From Novosphingobium ginsenosidimutans (lineage in GTDB: Bacteria; Pseudomonadota; Alphaproteobacteria; Sphingomonadales; Sphingomonadaceae), in NCBI RefSeq assembly GCF_007954425.1, contig NZ_CP042345.1:1488001-1552000 (forward strand): a stretch of 64,000 nt of DNA. The letters run 5' to 3'. Each line of letters begins with the position of its first letter. The stretch's first letter is position 1. The notes beneath the pieces were generated by a model, which was not told the origin of the DNA, did not search any database, and saw nothing but the letters and a program-made list of their open reading frames with translations. Both the position numbers and the translations under genes were made by a program. Below are positions 47,497 to 57,004 of the stretch, piece by piece.

Positions 47497-48613
47497 TCCC
47501 GATCAACTCCACGATTCGGCGCGCCGATTGTCCGTCCCCGAAAGGATTGTGGGCCCGCGCCATGGCCTGGTAAGCGGCCTTATCGTCAAGCAAGGTGAAG
47601 ATTTCGGTAACGATACGAGCGACATCCGTGCCGACCAGCTTGGCCGTGCCGGCAGTCACACCCTCTGGCCGCTCGGTTGTCTCGCGCATGACGAGGACGG
47701 GCTTGCCCAGCGCCGGGGCCTCTTCCTGCACTCCGCCACTGTCGGTCAGCATGATCTCGGCAATCGAGAGCAGGCGGACGAAGTGCGGATAGTCGAGCGG
47801 CTCGATCAGCGCGACGTTGGATAGCTGGCCCAGTGCCCTGCCCATCACCGCGCGGACATTGGGATTGAGGTGGACCGGGAAGATCACCGCGACATCGCGC
47901 CGCTGGGCAATCCGGCGGATCGCCTCAGCAATATTGGCCATGCCATCGCCAAAGCTCTCGCGCCGATGGCAGGTTACGCCAATGATCCGTCGGTCGGCGA
48001 ACATATGCTCCAGGTCGGCCAGATCGCCCGCCAGCGAAGGTTTGGCAAAGATCCTGGTCTGGACCCATTTGAGCGCATCGATCACCGTGTTGCCGGTAAC
48101 ATGGACCCGATCGGCCGGGACCTGTTCAGCCAGCAGTTTGCCCGCCGCCACTTGGGTTGGGGCAAAGTGCAGGCTGGCGATCGTGCCGATGATCTTGCGG
48201 TTCACCTCTTCCGGCCAGGGGTGATAGATGTTGCCGGATCGCAGCCCGGCCTCGACATGATCGACCGGGATCTTGCGGTAATAGGCCGCCAACGCCCCGG
48301 CCATGGCCGTAGCCGTATCGCCCTGGACGATCACCCGGGCAGGTTGTTCGGCGTCCATCACCTTGCCCAGTTCAGTCAGCAGCGCGGCGGTCAGCCCGTC
48401 GAGCGTCTGGCCCGGCTGCATCAGATTGAGATCATAATCGGGCTTGATCGCGGCGATATCCAGCACCTGATCCAGCATCTGGCGGTGCTGCGCGGAAACG
48501 CAGACCATCGGCGTGAAACGTGGATCGGCCTGAAGCGCGCGGATCACGGGGAACAGCTTGATTGCTTCGGGTCGCGTGCCGAAGATGACGAGAATTTTGG
48601 CGGGCTGGGTCAT
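47462..48613 (-). CDS. wecB: UDP-N-acetylglucosamine 2-epimerase (non-hydrolysing)
   Basis: A 383-residue GT-B-like epimerase. KILVIFGTRPEAIKLFPVI opens the protein, and GDTATAMAGALAAYY, HVEAGLRSG, VTCHRRESFG and LTDSGGVQEEAP are the catalytic-cleft motifs. It makes UDP-ManNAc for WecC. Start at ATG 48613 after AGGGG; an earlier ATG at 48646 is less likely. It is divergent from the sugar epimerase gene. Confidence 0.93.
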   Translation of the reverse strand: MTQPAKILVIFGTRPEAIKLFPVIRALQADPRFTPMVCVSAQHRQMLDQVLDIAAIKPDYDLNLMQPGQTLDGLTAALLTELGKVMDAEQPARVIVQGDTATAMAGALAAYYRKIPVDHVEAGLRSGNIYHPWPEEVNRKIIGTIASLHFAPTQVAAGKLLAEQVPADRVHVTGNTVIDALKWVQTRIFAKPSLAGDLADLEHMFADRRIIGVTCHRRESFGDGMANIAEAIRRIAQRRDVAVIFPVHLNPNVRAVMGRALGQLSNVALIEPLDYPHFVRLLSIAEIMLTDSGGVQEEAPALGKPVLVMRETTERPEGVTAGTAKLVGTDVARIVTEIFTLLDDKAAYQAMARAHNPFGDGQSARRIVELIGNEVGQKLGHQA

Positions 48614-48677
48614 TGCATCCGCCCCTACCATCCGAGAGTTAACCATGAAATAAGACCCGGCAGCTTAGGGGGCCTTC

Positions 48678-49676
48678 ATGCGTGTTCTCGTTACCGGCGC
48701 GGCCGGCTTCATCGGCTTCCACCTGATCCGCCTGCTGACAGCGCGGGGCGACAGCGTGGTCGGCATCGACAACCTCAACGATTACTACTCGGTGGCCCTG
48801 AAGCGCGACCGGCTGGCGGCACTAGCAGCCGAAGCAGGGGGCCGCTTCACCTTCCACCAGGTCGACTTTGCCGACATGGCCGCGCTCACTGCCGCGCTGG
48901 CCGATGAGAACATCGACCGCGTGGTCCACTTGGGCGCTCAGGCCGGGGTGCGCTATTCGATCGAGAACCCGCATGCCTATGTCCAGTCCAACCTAGTCGG
49001 GCACCTCAACCTGCTCGAAGTCGCTAGGCATCGTCAGCTGGAGCACATGGTCTATGCCAGCTCCAGCTCGGTCTATGGCGGCAATACCAAGCTGCCCTTC
49101 GCGGTCGAGGACCGCACCGATCACCCGGTCTCGCTCTATGCCGCAACAAAGCGCGCCGACGAGCTGATCAGCGAAAGCTACGCCCATCTCTACCGCCTGC
49201 CGCAGACCGGCCTGCGCTTCTTCACCGTCTATGGCCCCTGGGGCCGGCCCGACATGATGATGTGGATGTTCACGCAGAAGATCCTGGCCGGTACGCCGAT
49301 CCCGGTCTTCAACAATGGCGAGATGCATCGCGACTTCACCTATGTCGCCGATATCGTCGCCGGCGTGGTCGCCTGCCTCGACAATCCGCCGCCCGACGAT
49401 GGTCAGGAGAAAGCCGGCGGCAGCACCAAGCCGCACCGCATTTACAACATCGGCAACAGCCGCTCCGAACACCTGATGAAGGTTGTCGGTCTGCTCGAGG
49501 AATGTTGCGGCAAGAAGGCCGTGATCGACTTTCAGCCGATGCAGCAGGGCGATGTCCCTGCCACCTTCGCCGATGTTTCGGCGATCAGTGGCGACCTGGG
49601 CTATGCACCCACGACTAGCATCGAGGTGGGTGTCCCCAACTTTGTGCGTTGGTATCGGGACTATCACGGGGCCTGA
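48678..49676 (+). CDS. UDP-glucuronate 4-epimerase-like NAD-dependent epimerase
   Basis: A 332-residue extended SDR. The nucleotide motif [10 protein letters not shown] is at residue 7, the catalytic SSSSVYGG and YAATKRADE follow, and the substrate loop contains [16 protein letters not shown], typical of UDP-glucuronate 4-epimerases (WbpV/LpsL type). It supplies UDP-galacturonate for surface polysaccharide. It is divergent from wecBC, so one envelope polysaccharide locus is indicated. dcd follows after 38 bases. Confidence 0.9.
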   Translation: MRVLVTGAAGFIGFHLIRLLTARGDSVVGIDNLNDYYSVALKRDRLAALAAEAGGRFTFHQVDFADMAALTAALADENIDRVVHLGAQAGVRYSIENPHAYVQSNLVGHLNLLEVARHRQLEHMVYASSSSVYGGNTKLPFAVEDRTDHPVSLYAATKRADELISESYAHLYRLPQTGLRFFTVYGPWGRPDMMMWMFTQKILAGTPIPVFNNGEMHRDFTYVADIVAGVVACLDNPPPDDGQEKAGGSTKPHRIYNIGNSRSEHLMKVVGLLEECCGKKAVIDFQPMQQGDVPATFADVSAISGDLGYAPTTSIEVGVPNFVRWYRDYHGA

Positions 49677-49714
49677 CACTTGAAGCGGCGGCGTGGTTCG
49701 GCAATCACGCTGCC

Positions 49715-50269
49715 ATGGCGATTCTTTCCGACAAGTGGATCCGCGGCGAAGCCCATCGTTCGGGCATGATCGAGCCGTTCGTCGAGCACCAGAAGCGCGA
49801 CGGGTGCATTTCCTATGGCCTGTCGTCCTATGGCTATGACGCGCGGGTGGCGGATGAGTTCAAGGTATTCACCAACGTCCATTCAGCCGTGGTCGATCCC
49901 AAGAACTTTGCCGAAAACAGCTTTGTCGACATGAAGACCGACTGCTGCATCATCCCGCCGAACTCCTTCGCGCTGGCTCGCACGGTCGAATATTTCCGCA
50001 TCCCGCGCGACGTGCTGGTGATTTGCTTGGGCAAGAGCACCTATGCCCGCTGCGGGATCATCGTGAATGTCACTCCGCTGGAGCCCGAATGGGAAGGGCA
50101 CGTGACGTTGGAGTTTTCCAACACCACCCCGCTGCCCGCCAAGATCTATGCCAACGAAGGCGCCTGCCAGTTCCTGTTTCTCAAGGGCGACCAGCCCTGC
50201 GAGACCAGCTATGCCGACCGCAGCGGCAAGTACATGGGCCAGCGCGGGGTGACCCTGCCGAAGCTCTGA
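49715..50269 (+). CDS. dcd: dCTP deaminase
   Basis: A 184-residue enzyme that converts dCTP to dUTP for thymidylate synthesis. [44 protein letters not shown] contains the catalytic Glu and the trimer core. Start at [10 protein letters not shown], the family N-terminus. The length is a few residues short of the E. coli enzyme. It is in the same direction as the acyl-CoA dehydrogenase gene 13 bases away. Confidence 0.95.
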   Translation: MAILSDKWIRGEAHRSGMIEPFVEHQKRDGCISYGLSSYGYDARVADEFKVFTNVHSAVVDPKNFAENSFVDMKTDCCIIPPNSFALARTVEYFRIPRDVLVICLGKSTYARCGIIVNVTPLEPEWEGHVTLEFSNTTPLPAKIYANEGACQFLFLKGDQPCETSYADRSGKYMGQRGVTLPKL

Positions 50270-50282
50270 GGGGAGAAGCACG

Positions 50283-51455
50283 ATGGAAACGCCCTTGTTC
50301 GATCAATGGCGCGCTCGCTCACCGCATTACGATGAGAGCCATGAGGCGGTCTGCGACACAGTTCGCGCCTTCGTCGCCAAAGAAATCACGCCGCACGTCG
50401 ATGAATGGGAAGCCGCCGGCCAGCTCCCGCGCGAGCTGCACCGCAAGGCGGCTGCGGCCGGTGTGCTGGGCCTCAATTACCCGGAGGAGTTCGGCGGCAC
50501 CGGTACGGCCTTCAACCTGTTCCACGGCATGGTCCAGACCGAGGAACTGGCGCGGCCCGGGGCCGGCGGGATCTGCGCCTCGCTTATGACCCACGGGATC
50601 GGCCTGCCGCCGATCCTGGCCATGGGCAGCGAAGAACTGAAGCGCCGGATCGCGCCGGAAGTGTTGGCAGGTGAGAAGATCATCTGCCTGGGCATTACCG
50701 AACCGGGCGGCGGCTCGGACGTTGCCAATCTCAAGACCCGGGCCGAGCGCAAGGGCGCCAGCTACATCGTCAACGGCGCCAAGACGCTGATCACCAGCGG
50801 CGTGCGGGCAGACTACATCACGCTGGCGGTGCGGACCGGTGGCCCCGGCATCGGCGGTGTCTCGCTGCTGCTGGTCGAGACCGACCGGCCGGGCGTCAGC
50901 CGCACGCCGCTCGCCAAGATGGGCTGGCATGCCAGCGATACCGCGACGATCCATTTCGACGATGTCGAAGTGCCGGCCGATAACCTGATCGGGCCGGAGA
51001 ACGGCGGCTTTGCCGGGATCATGCGCAATTTCAATGGCGAGCGGCTGGGGATGAGCCAGCAGGCCGCTGCCTTTGCGCGGATCTGCTATGAAGACGCGCT
51101 CGATTGGGCGCGGCAACGCGAGACGTTTGGCAAGCCGCTTATCACCAACCAGGTGATCCGCCACAAGCTGGCTGACATGGTCCGCCGCATCTCCGCCACC
51201 CAGGCCTGGATCGATCACTGCGCCTGGACCGTGCTGAACGATTGCGCCTTTCCCGGCGACTTTGCCCTGCTCAAGGTCCAGGCGACGCAGACCATGGAAT
51301 TCTGCGCCCGCGAGGCCTGCCAGATCCTGGGCGGCGCCAGCTTCGTGCGCGGCAGCCGGATCGAGCGGATCTACCGCGAGGTCCGCGTCATGGCGATCGG
51401 CGGGGGCAGCGAAGAGATCATGTTCGATCTCGCCAGCCGCCAATACCGGTTCTGA
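50283..51455 (+). CDS. Acyl-CoA dehydrogenase
   Basis: A 390-residue flavoprotein. LGITEPGGGSDVANL matches the substrate/FAD loop, MGWHASDTATIHFDDVEVP the second conserved block, and LGGASFVRGSRIERIYREVRVMAIGGGSEEIM the C-terminal FAD-binding helix. The catalytic glutamate is not assigned with certainty. It oxidises acyl-CoA esters in the cytoplasm and passes electrons to ETF. GGGGAGAAG precedes the start. It begins a set of catabolic genes. Confidence 0.9.
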   Translation: METPLFDQWRARSPHYDESHEAVCDTVRAFVAKEITPHVDEWEAAGQLPRELHRKAAAAGVLGLNYPEEFGGTGTAFNLFHGMVQTEELARPGAGGICASLMTHGIGLPPILAMGSEELKRRIAPEVLAGEKIICLGITEPGGGSDVANLKTRAERKGASYIVNGAKTLITSGVRADYITLAVRTGGPGIGGVSLLLVETDRPGVSRTPLAKMGWHASDTATIHFDDVEVPADNLIGPENGGFAGIMRNFNGERLGMSQQAAAFARICYEDALDWARQRETFGKPLITNQVIRHKLADMVRRISATQAWIDHCAWTVLNDCAFPGDFALLKVQATQTMEFCAREACQILGGASFVRGSRIERIYREVRVMAIGGGSEEIMFDLASRQYRF

Positions 51456-51542
51456 TCAGGCTCTTGCATTGACGGGCGATTGGGCGTTCACTCCGCCCAC
51501 GGGGCCGCACACCTCGCGGACCCCGCAAAGGGGGAGAATATC

Positions 51543-51920
51543 ATGACCGCATATGCTGCGCCGCTTGGGCGGCTCCTGCTTTCGCTGATCTTCATTTTGG
51601 GTGGGGCCAGCAAGTTCGGCAACCTCGCCGGGACCGGGGCCTATATGGAAACCGTGGGCCTGCCCGCGATCCTGGCCGGGCCGGCCGCCGCGTTTGAACT
51701 GGTCGCGGGGCTTGCGATCCTGCTCGGCTGGCAGACCCGGCTGGTCGCGCTGCTGCTGGCCGGTTTCTGCCTGGTCACCGCTGCGATGTTCCACAACAAC
51801 TTTGCCGACCAGATCCAGATGGTCATGTTCCTCAAGAACCTGGGCCTGGCAGGCGGTTTCCTCACGCTCTACGCCCACGGCGCGGGCGGGATGAGCCTGG
51901 ATTCGCGCAAGGCGGGGTGA
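51543..51920 (+). CDS. DoxX family membrane protein
   Basis: A 125-residue protein with four helices; APLGRLLLSLIFILGGASKFGNLAGTGAYME and ELVAGLAILLGWQTRLVALLLAGFCLVTA are the DoxX pattern. AAAGGGGGAGAA precedes the ATG. Many DoxX genes lie beside oxidoreductase genes. Function undefined. Confidence 0.85.
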   Translation: MTAYAAPLGRLLLSLIFILGGASKFGNLAGTGAYMETVGLPAILAGPAAAFELVAGLAILLGWQTRLVALLLAGFCLVTAAMFHNNFADQIQMVMFLKNLGLAGGFLTLYAHGAGGMSLDSRKAG

Positions 51921-51974
51921 TGCCCGCCAGCCTGCCGTAGCGTCAGGCAGAATAGGTTCGACATTGCCACCGAA

Positions 51975-52006
51975 CTGTGCAGTTTTCGCTTGGCCGAACT
52001 GCACAG
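51975..52006. promoter_or_regulatory. Inverted repeat before the saccharopine-dehydrogenase-like gene
   Basis: CTGTGCAGTT and AACTGCACAG, ten-base perfect arms with a 12-base centre, lie 25 bases before the start. It could be an operator or an RNA hairpin. Regulator unknown. Confidence 0.45.
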
Positions 52007-52030
52007 ATTCGGGGCAATGGAGAGCATCAC

Positions 52031-53209
52031 ATGACTGCCAAGGCAGACCGTCCGTTTGACATCGTGGTCTATGGCGCGACCGGGTACACTGGCCGCCTCG
52101 TCGCCGAATATCTGGCGCACCATTATCAGGGCAAAGGCCCGAAATGGGCCATGGCGGGCCGCTCGGCGGAAAAGCTGGCCGAGGTGCGCGACCTGATCGG
52201 CGCACCGGCCGATACGCCGCTGGTGGTGGCGAATTCCGACGATCCCGCCTCGATGCAGGCGCTGGCCGAAAGCACCCGGGTGGTGGTGACCACGGTCGGC
52301 CCGTACCAGCTCTACGGCGAACCGCTGCTCAAGGCCTGTGTCGCTGCCGGCACGGACTATGCTGACCTTTGCGGCGAGCCGGGTTGGATGCGCGAAATGA
52401 TCGACGCCTACCATGAGCAGGCCAAGGCCAGCGGCGCGCGGATCGCCTTCTCCTCGGGCTTCGATTCGATCCCCTTCGATCTGGGCGTCTTCATGCTGCA
52501 GAAGGAAGCCAAGGCCCGCTTCGGCAGCCCGGCGCCGCGGGTGAAGGGCCGCGTTCGGGCGATGCAGGGCACCTTCTCGGGCGGCACGGCAGCCAGCCTC
52601 ACTGAAACGATGAAGGCCGTTGCCAGGAAGCCCAGCCTGATCCCGATCCTGCAAAGCCCGTTCGGCCTGACCCCGGGTTTCGAAGGGCCGAGTCAGCCGA
52701 TGGGCCTGCTGCCCGAATATGATGACAAGCTGGGCAAGTGGGCCGCGCCGTTCATCATGGCGACGATCAACACCAAGAACGTCCACCGCACCAACTTCCT
52801 GCTCGGCCATCCCTATGGCGCCGACTTCAAGTATGACGAGATGATGCTGACCAGCCCGGGCGAGCTGGGCGAGAAGGCGGCCCACGCGGTGGCCGAGATG
52901 CTCAAGAACCCGTTCGGGGCCAAGCCGCCCAAGCCGGGCGAGGGGCCGACGCCGGAAGAGCGCGAGAACGGCTTTTACGACGTGCTGTTCGTTGGCGAAT
53001 GGCCCGAAGGGACCGAGCTGCGCTATGGCGTCAAGGGCCGCTACGATCCGGGCTATGGTTCGACCAGCCGGATGATCGCCGAGACCGGGATTGCCCTGCT
53101 CGAATGCCAGGCCCCCGGCGGGATCGCCACGCCGGGCGCCCTCTTGGGTGAGGCGCTGGTTAAGCGCCTGCAGGATCATGCCGAGATCACCTTCGCGGTA
53201 GAGGAATGA
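52031..53209 (+). CDS. Saccharopine dehydrogenase-like (trans-acting enoyl reductase type) protein
   Basis: A 392-residue protein with the Rossmann motif VVYGATGYTGRLVAEYL and VVVTTVGPYQLYGEPLLKACVAAGTDYADLCGE, which mark the saccharopine dehydrogenase NAD-binding family. Members include trans-acting enoyl reductases for mycobacterial lipids and unrelated lipid enzymes; this one has no lysine pathway neighbours. The start follows GGAGAGCATCAC. It overlaps the MFS gene at ATGA. Confidence 0.85.
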   Translation: MTAKADRPFDIVVYGATGYTGRLVAEYLAHHYQGKGPKWAMAGRSAEKLAEVRDLIGAPADTPLVVANSDDPASMQALAESTRVVVTTVGPYQLYGEPLLKACVAAGTDYADLCGEPGWMREMIDAYHEQAKASGARIAFSSGFDSIPFDLGVFMLQKEAKARFGSPAPRVKGRVRAMQGTFSGGTAASLTETMKAVARKPSLIPILQSPFGLTPGFEGPSQPMGLLPEYDDKLGKWAAPFIMATINTKNVHRTNFLLGHPYGADFKYDEMMLTSPGELGEKAAHAVAEMLKNPFGAKPPKPGEGPTPEERENGFYDVLFVGEWPEGTELRYGVKGRYDPGYGSTSRMIAETGIALLECQAPGGIATPGALLGEALVKRLQDHAEITFAVEE

Positions 53210-54447
53210 CCGAAACCCTCGCGCCGCTCCCCCCCGAGGAGAGCGAGTGGACCATCGGCTGGCGGATCGTGCTCGGCTGCGCGCTGGGCGCGGGCGCGGG
53301 GATCGTGCTGCTGTTCTTCACGTTCAGCTTGTTCCTGTTGCCTCTGGCCGACGAACTACAAGTTTCTCGCGGTCAGATCGGCTCAATCCCTGCGCTCGTC
53401 GCCACTGGGGCATTGGGCGCGGTGGTACTTGGCCCTGCAGTTGACCGCTTCGGATTCAAGCCGATTTATCTTGGATCCGCGCTGGTCGTCATCTCGTGTC
53501 TAGTTCTGTCTGTGCTATTCGCTACGACTCTCATTCACATGGCGATCGTCATAGCGGCGCTGGGCTTTTTTGGGGTCGGAACAACCGCTCTGGTCGTGAC
53601 ACGGCCCATCAATGGCCACTTCAAGAAATATCGCGGTCGAGCCTTGGGCTTGATGGCAACTGGCGTTTCCATTTTTGCTGTGATCGCGCCGCGCGTACTC
53701 GAACCGATCATTGCGAACTATGGCTGGCGCGGCGGGTTTCTTGCGCTGGCAGGTTTCATGGCAACAGTGGGCATCCCTGCAATGCTATTCATCGTTCCTG
53801 GCAATATAAGTCGCCTGCGATCCGCCACCGCAGATTCCGGCCCCCGCAACTGGTCGTTTCTGCGTGATCGTGACTTCAAGCTGATGACAGCGAGTATGAT
53901 CTGTATGGGGCTGGCAACCGCAGGTTTCGTTGGGCAGCTCTCACCAATTGTTCAGGAGGAAGGATTCGACAGCAGAGTTGGCGCGACTGCGGTCTCGGCG
54001 TTCGCAATTGGGCAGTTCATCGGACGCCTTGGCGGCGGCTGGTTGCTCGATCACTTCCGCCCCCAGACTGTCGCGTTGATCTTCACGGTCATCCCCGGCA
54101 GCGGGTTCCTGCTGCTGTTGCTGACCGATCAGATCTACTGGGCGGCAATCCTTGCTGCGGCGATGATCGGTCTGCAACAGGGGGTGGAACTTGACCTCTT
54201 CGCCTACTTCGTCGCCCGCCGTTTCCCCATTGCGCAGTACGGCACAATCTATGGCACGCTCCATGGTTTCAGCTGGATCGGCAATGGAATCGGCATCGCC
54301 GGGGTCGGCCTGCTGCACGACAAACTGGGAAGCTACAGCCTGGCCCAGGGCATCGGCATGGCGGCATTGACCGTGGGGGCCGTGCTGGTCTGGCTGGTGC
54401 GCCTGCCGCCGCTAACGGCCGAGCCTGAGCAGCTCCGCGCTGGCTGA
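53206..54447 (+). CDS. MFS transporter
   Basis: A 413-residue permease with about twelve helices. VVLGPAVDRFGFKPIYLGSAL is the motif A-like loop, and a second such loop is FIGRLGGGWLLDHF. MCT/oxalate-formate-like exchangers have similar layout. The middle third (about 53340-54130) is visibly more A/T-rich at wobble positions than both ends, which suggests a recombined segment. It overlaps the previous gene at ATGA, and its tail overlaps the TetR gene. It may import the aromatic or acid substrate of the neighbouring pathway. Confidence 0.85.
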   Translation: MTETLAPLPPEESEWTIGWRIVLGCALGAGAGIVLLFFTFSLFLLPLADELQVSRGQIGSIPALVATGALGAVVLGPAVDRFGFKPIYLGSALVVISCLVLSVLFATTLIHMAIVIAALGFFGVGTTALVVTRPINGHFKKYRGRALGLMATGVSIFAVIAPRVLEPIIANYGWRGGFLALAGFMATVGIPAMLFIVPGNISRLRSATADSGPRNWSFLRDRDFKLMTASMICMGLATAGFVGQLSPIVQEEGFDSRVGATAVSAFAIGQFIGRLGGGWLLDHFRPQTVALIFTVIPGSGFLLLLLTDQIYWAAILAAAMIGLQQGVELDLFAYFVARRFPIAQYGTIYGTLHGFSWIGNGIGIAGVGLLHDKLGSYSLAQGIGMAALTVGAVLVWLVRLPPLTAEPEQLRAG

Positions 54448-55047
54448 GGCATAGCCGGCCGCATCCTTAGCCGAGAGGCCAAGGCCGGTCAGCGCCAGGA
54501 CCAGCATCTCTTCGAGCCGCCGCGCGGCCTCGGTCCGGTCGATCCGGCGTTCGATCGCATTGGCCATCAGCACCTGGCACAGGCCAAGCCAGAACCGCAC
54601 CCCGCTTTGCTGCGCTTCCTTGCGCAGCCGCCCAGTCGCGACAGCCGCGTTCAGGTCGGCCGCCACGCCCTGGTTGAGCGGCTGGTCGCGCAAGGTCGAG
54701 TTGCTGGCATTGCGGAGCATGATCGCGGTCTTGCGCGGTTCGTCGAGCGCAAAGGCGAGGCCGGTGCGCATGCCGCCGGCCAATCGCGCCAACGGATCGG
54801 CTACTCCGGCATTGGCGGCGCCAATCCGTGCTTCGAGTTCGACCCGAATCTCTGCGCCAACCGCCTGCCCGAACGCGGCCTTGTCGGCAAAGTGATTGAA
54901 GAAGCTGCCCTTGGCGACGCCGGCCCGCCCGACAATCTCGTCAATCGCCAAGGCATCAATCGGCCGTTCGGCCAGCAATTCCAGTCCGGCATCGACTAGC
55001 GCGCGATAGGTGCGCTGCGCGCGGGGGCTGAGGGTTTGGGCGGCCAT
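54412..55047 (-). CDS. TetR family regulator
   Basis: A 211-residue regulator. The HTH segment is ALAIDEIVGRAGVAKGSFFNHFADKAAFGQAV. Its gene ends inside the MFS gene and its start faces the VOC dioxygenase gene, with two TGACC palindromes in between. It is the likely repressor of the aromatic catabolic unit, perhaps released by a pathway intermediate. Confidence 0.88.
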   Translation of the reverse strand: MAAQTLSPRAQRTYRALVDAGLELLAERPIDALAIDEIVGRAGVAKGSFFNHFADKAAFGQAVGAEIRVELEARIGAANAGVADPLARLAGGMRTGLAFALDEPRKTAIMLRNASNSTLRDQPLNQGVAADLNAAVATGRLRKEAQQSGVRFWLGLCQVLMANAIERRIDRTEAARRLEEMLVLALTGLGLSAKDAAGYASASAELLRLGR

Positions 55048-55060
55048 GATTGCAACCTAC

Positions 55061-55103
55061 TTGACCAGACGGTCATTTGTCAATAATCTGACCAAATAGT
55101 CAA
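55061..55103. promoter_or_regulatory. Two TGACC-type palindromes between divergent genes
   Basis: TGACCAGACGGTCA at 55062-55075 and TGACCAAATAGTCA at 55089-55102 share the TGACC...GTCA ends and are 27 bases apart. They lie between the TetR gene and the dioxygenase gene and are plausible TetR operators. Confidence 0.65.
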
Positions 55104-55144
55104 TAACGAGTCGGGCCGAGAACCCGACGCGGGAGAGCAGGCTG

Positions 55145-56164
55145 ATGAGCACGATCCGGATCGAGGACATTGCCCATGTCCGCTACGCCGCGCCCGATCT
55201 GGCGGCGATGCGGGCTTTCCTTGAAGACTTCGGGATGGACTGCTTTGAGCAGGGCGGGCGGCTTTATGGCCGCGGCGCCGACGGACGGCCATTTGTCCAT
55301 GTGACCGAACCGGGCGAGGCCAAGTTCCTGGCGGTTGGCTTCCGGGCTGAGACCGTGGCCGACCTTGAAAAACTCGCCGCGAGCGAAGGTGTGCCGGTCG
55401 AGGACCTCAATGAACCCGGCGGCGGCAAGATCGTCCGCCTGATCGATCCCGATGGCTACGGGGTGGAAGTTGTCGCCGGGCAGGCCAAGCAAGATGCCCT
55501 GCCGCTGCCCGCCGACCAGCCGGTCAATACCGCCTCGGCCAAGCCGCGTTTCCGCCAGACCGTGCGGCTTGCAGCGAGGCCGGCCCATGTGAAGCGGATC
55601 GGCCATGCCGTGCTCAAGGTCCGCGACTTCCGCAGATCCGAACGGTGGTACAAGGAGCGCTTCGGGTTCATCACATCTGACGAGGTCGAGGCCGCTGCCG
55701 ACGTCCCGCTCGGCGCCTTCATGCGCTGTGATCGGGGCGACAAGCCAGCCGATCATCACACCCTGTTCCTGGCGCAATTGCCGGGCGAGCTCGGCATCCT
55801 CCATGCTGCGTTCGAGGTCGCCAACCTTGATGACCTGATGCTCGGGCATCAGCACTTGAAGGCGAAGAAGCGCGAGGCGGCCTGGGGTGTCGGCCGCCAC
55901 ATCATGGGCAGCCAGATCTTCGATTACTGGAAGGACCCCTTCGGCAACGAGCTGGAGCACTGGACCGACGGTGACCTGTTCACCGCCGCCGACCCGCCGC
56001 AGAAACAGCCGATGAGCGCGCTGCTGGCCGTCCAATGGGGCGCCCCCCATCCGATGTTTGCCGGCAAGCTGGCCCCGCCGCCCGGCCTGGTCTCGTTCTT
56101 CATGGCCCTGCGCCTGCGCGTGCTCGGCCTGTTCCGCTCTAAGCCCAAAGGAACGCCTGCATGA
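55145..56164 (+). CDS. VOC family protein, two-domain extradiol dioxygenase-like
   Basis: A 339-residue protein with two vicinal-oxygen-chelate domains. The second domain carries the metal ligands: His in KRIGHAVLKVRD, His in GILHAAFEV and Glu in NELEHWTD, the usual 2-His-1-Glu triad of type I extradiol dioxygenases. The first domain (residues 1-110) is degenerate, as usual. It would cleave a catecholic ring next to the hydroxyls. It overlaps the FAH-family gene at ATGA. The GGGAGAGCAGG region precedes the start. Confidence 0.85.
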   Translation: MSTIRIEDIAHVRYAAPDLAAMRAFLEDFGMDCFEQGGRLYGRGADGRPFVHVTEPGEAKFLAVGFRAETVADLEKLAASEGVPVEDLNEPGGGKIVRLIDPDGYGVEVVAGQAKQDALPLPADQPVNTASAKPRFRQTVRLAARPAHVKRIGHAVLKVRDFRRSERWYKERFGFITSDEVEAAADVPLGAFMRCDRGDKPADHHTLFLAQLPGELGILHAAFEVANLDDLMLGHQHLKAKKREAAWGVGRHIMGSQIFDYWKDPFGNELEHWTDGDLFTAADPPQKQPMSALLAVQWGAPHPMFAGKLAPPPGLVSFFMALRLRVLGLFRSKPKGTPA

Positions 56165-57000
56165 AACTCTGCACCTATACCGCCGCTGGCCAGACCCGCA
56201 CCGGGATCGTGGTCGGCGATACCGTGATCGACAGCGGCGTTCCGGGGACGATGATCGACCTGATCCGCGATTGGGACGCCCTGAAGCCTGCGCTGGAGGC
56301 GCGCGCCGCAGAGGGTGGCGGGGTGCCGCTGGCTTCGGTCAAGCTCGAAGCCCCGATCCAGCGCCCGGGCAAGATCTGGGCGATCGGCCTCAACTATGCC
56401 GATCACATCGCCGAATCCAACATGGCCACGCCAGAGCGGCAGGTGTGGTTCACCAAGGCCGTCACCTCGATCAACGCGCCCTATGATCCGATCGAGATCG
56501 CGAAAGGCACCTTCACCGCCGATTACGAGGTCGAGCTGGTCGCCGTGGTCGGCAAGGGCGGCAAGCACGTCAGCGAGGCCGATGCTGCGGGCGCGATCTT
56601 CGGTTACTGTGTCGGCAACGACGTGACCGAACGAATGTGGCAGCACGCCGGTCCGCAATGGTCGCTGGGCAAGAGCTTTGACACGCACGCTCCGATTGGC
56701 CCGTGGATCGTCACCGCCGATGAGGTCGGCGATCCGCATGCATTGGGCCTGCGCTGCTTCGTCAACGGCGAGAAGCGGCAGGATTCGAACAGCCGGCACC
56801 TCGTCTTCAACATCTGGCAGCAGGTTGAACATCTCTCGACGGGCATGACGCTTGAGCCGGGCGACGTGATCTTCACCGGCACCCCCGGCGGGGTCGGTGC
56901 AGCCATGGATCCGCGCCAGTTCCTGAAGGCGGGCGACGTGGTCCGCTGCGAGATCGACCGCCTGGGCCACATCGAAGGCACCATGGTGGCGGAAGGCTGA
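56161..57000 (+). CDS. Fumarylacetoacetate hydrolase family protein
   Basis: A 279-residue enzyme with IWAIGLNYADHIAES, YEVELVAVVGKGGKHVSE, YCVGNDVTERMWQ, and GDVIFTGTPGGVGAAM, the FAH-type metal-binding and catalytic motifs. Members hydrolyse or hydrate products of ring cleavage (fumarylpyruvate, 2-oxo-hepta-dienoates). It lies between the dioxygenase and the FAD monooxygenase genes in one operon, so it likely acts on the ring-cleavage product. Confidence 0.88.
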   Translation: MKLCTYTAAGQTRTGIVVGDTVIDSGVPGTMIDLIRDWDALKPALEARAAEGGGVPLASVKLEAPIQRPGKIWAIGLNYADHIAESNMATPERQVWFTKAVTSINAPYDPIEIAKGTFTADYEVELVAVVGKGGKHVSEADAAGAIFGYCVGNDVTERMWQHAGPQWSLGKSFDTHAPIGPWIVTADEVGDPHALGLRCFVNGEKRQDSNSRHLVFNIWQQVEHLSTGMTLEPGDVIFTGTPGGVGAAMDPRQFLKAGDVVRCEIDRLGHIEGTMVAEG

Positions 57001-57004
57001 GGCG

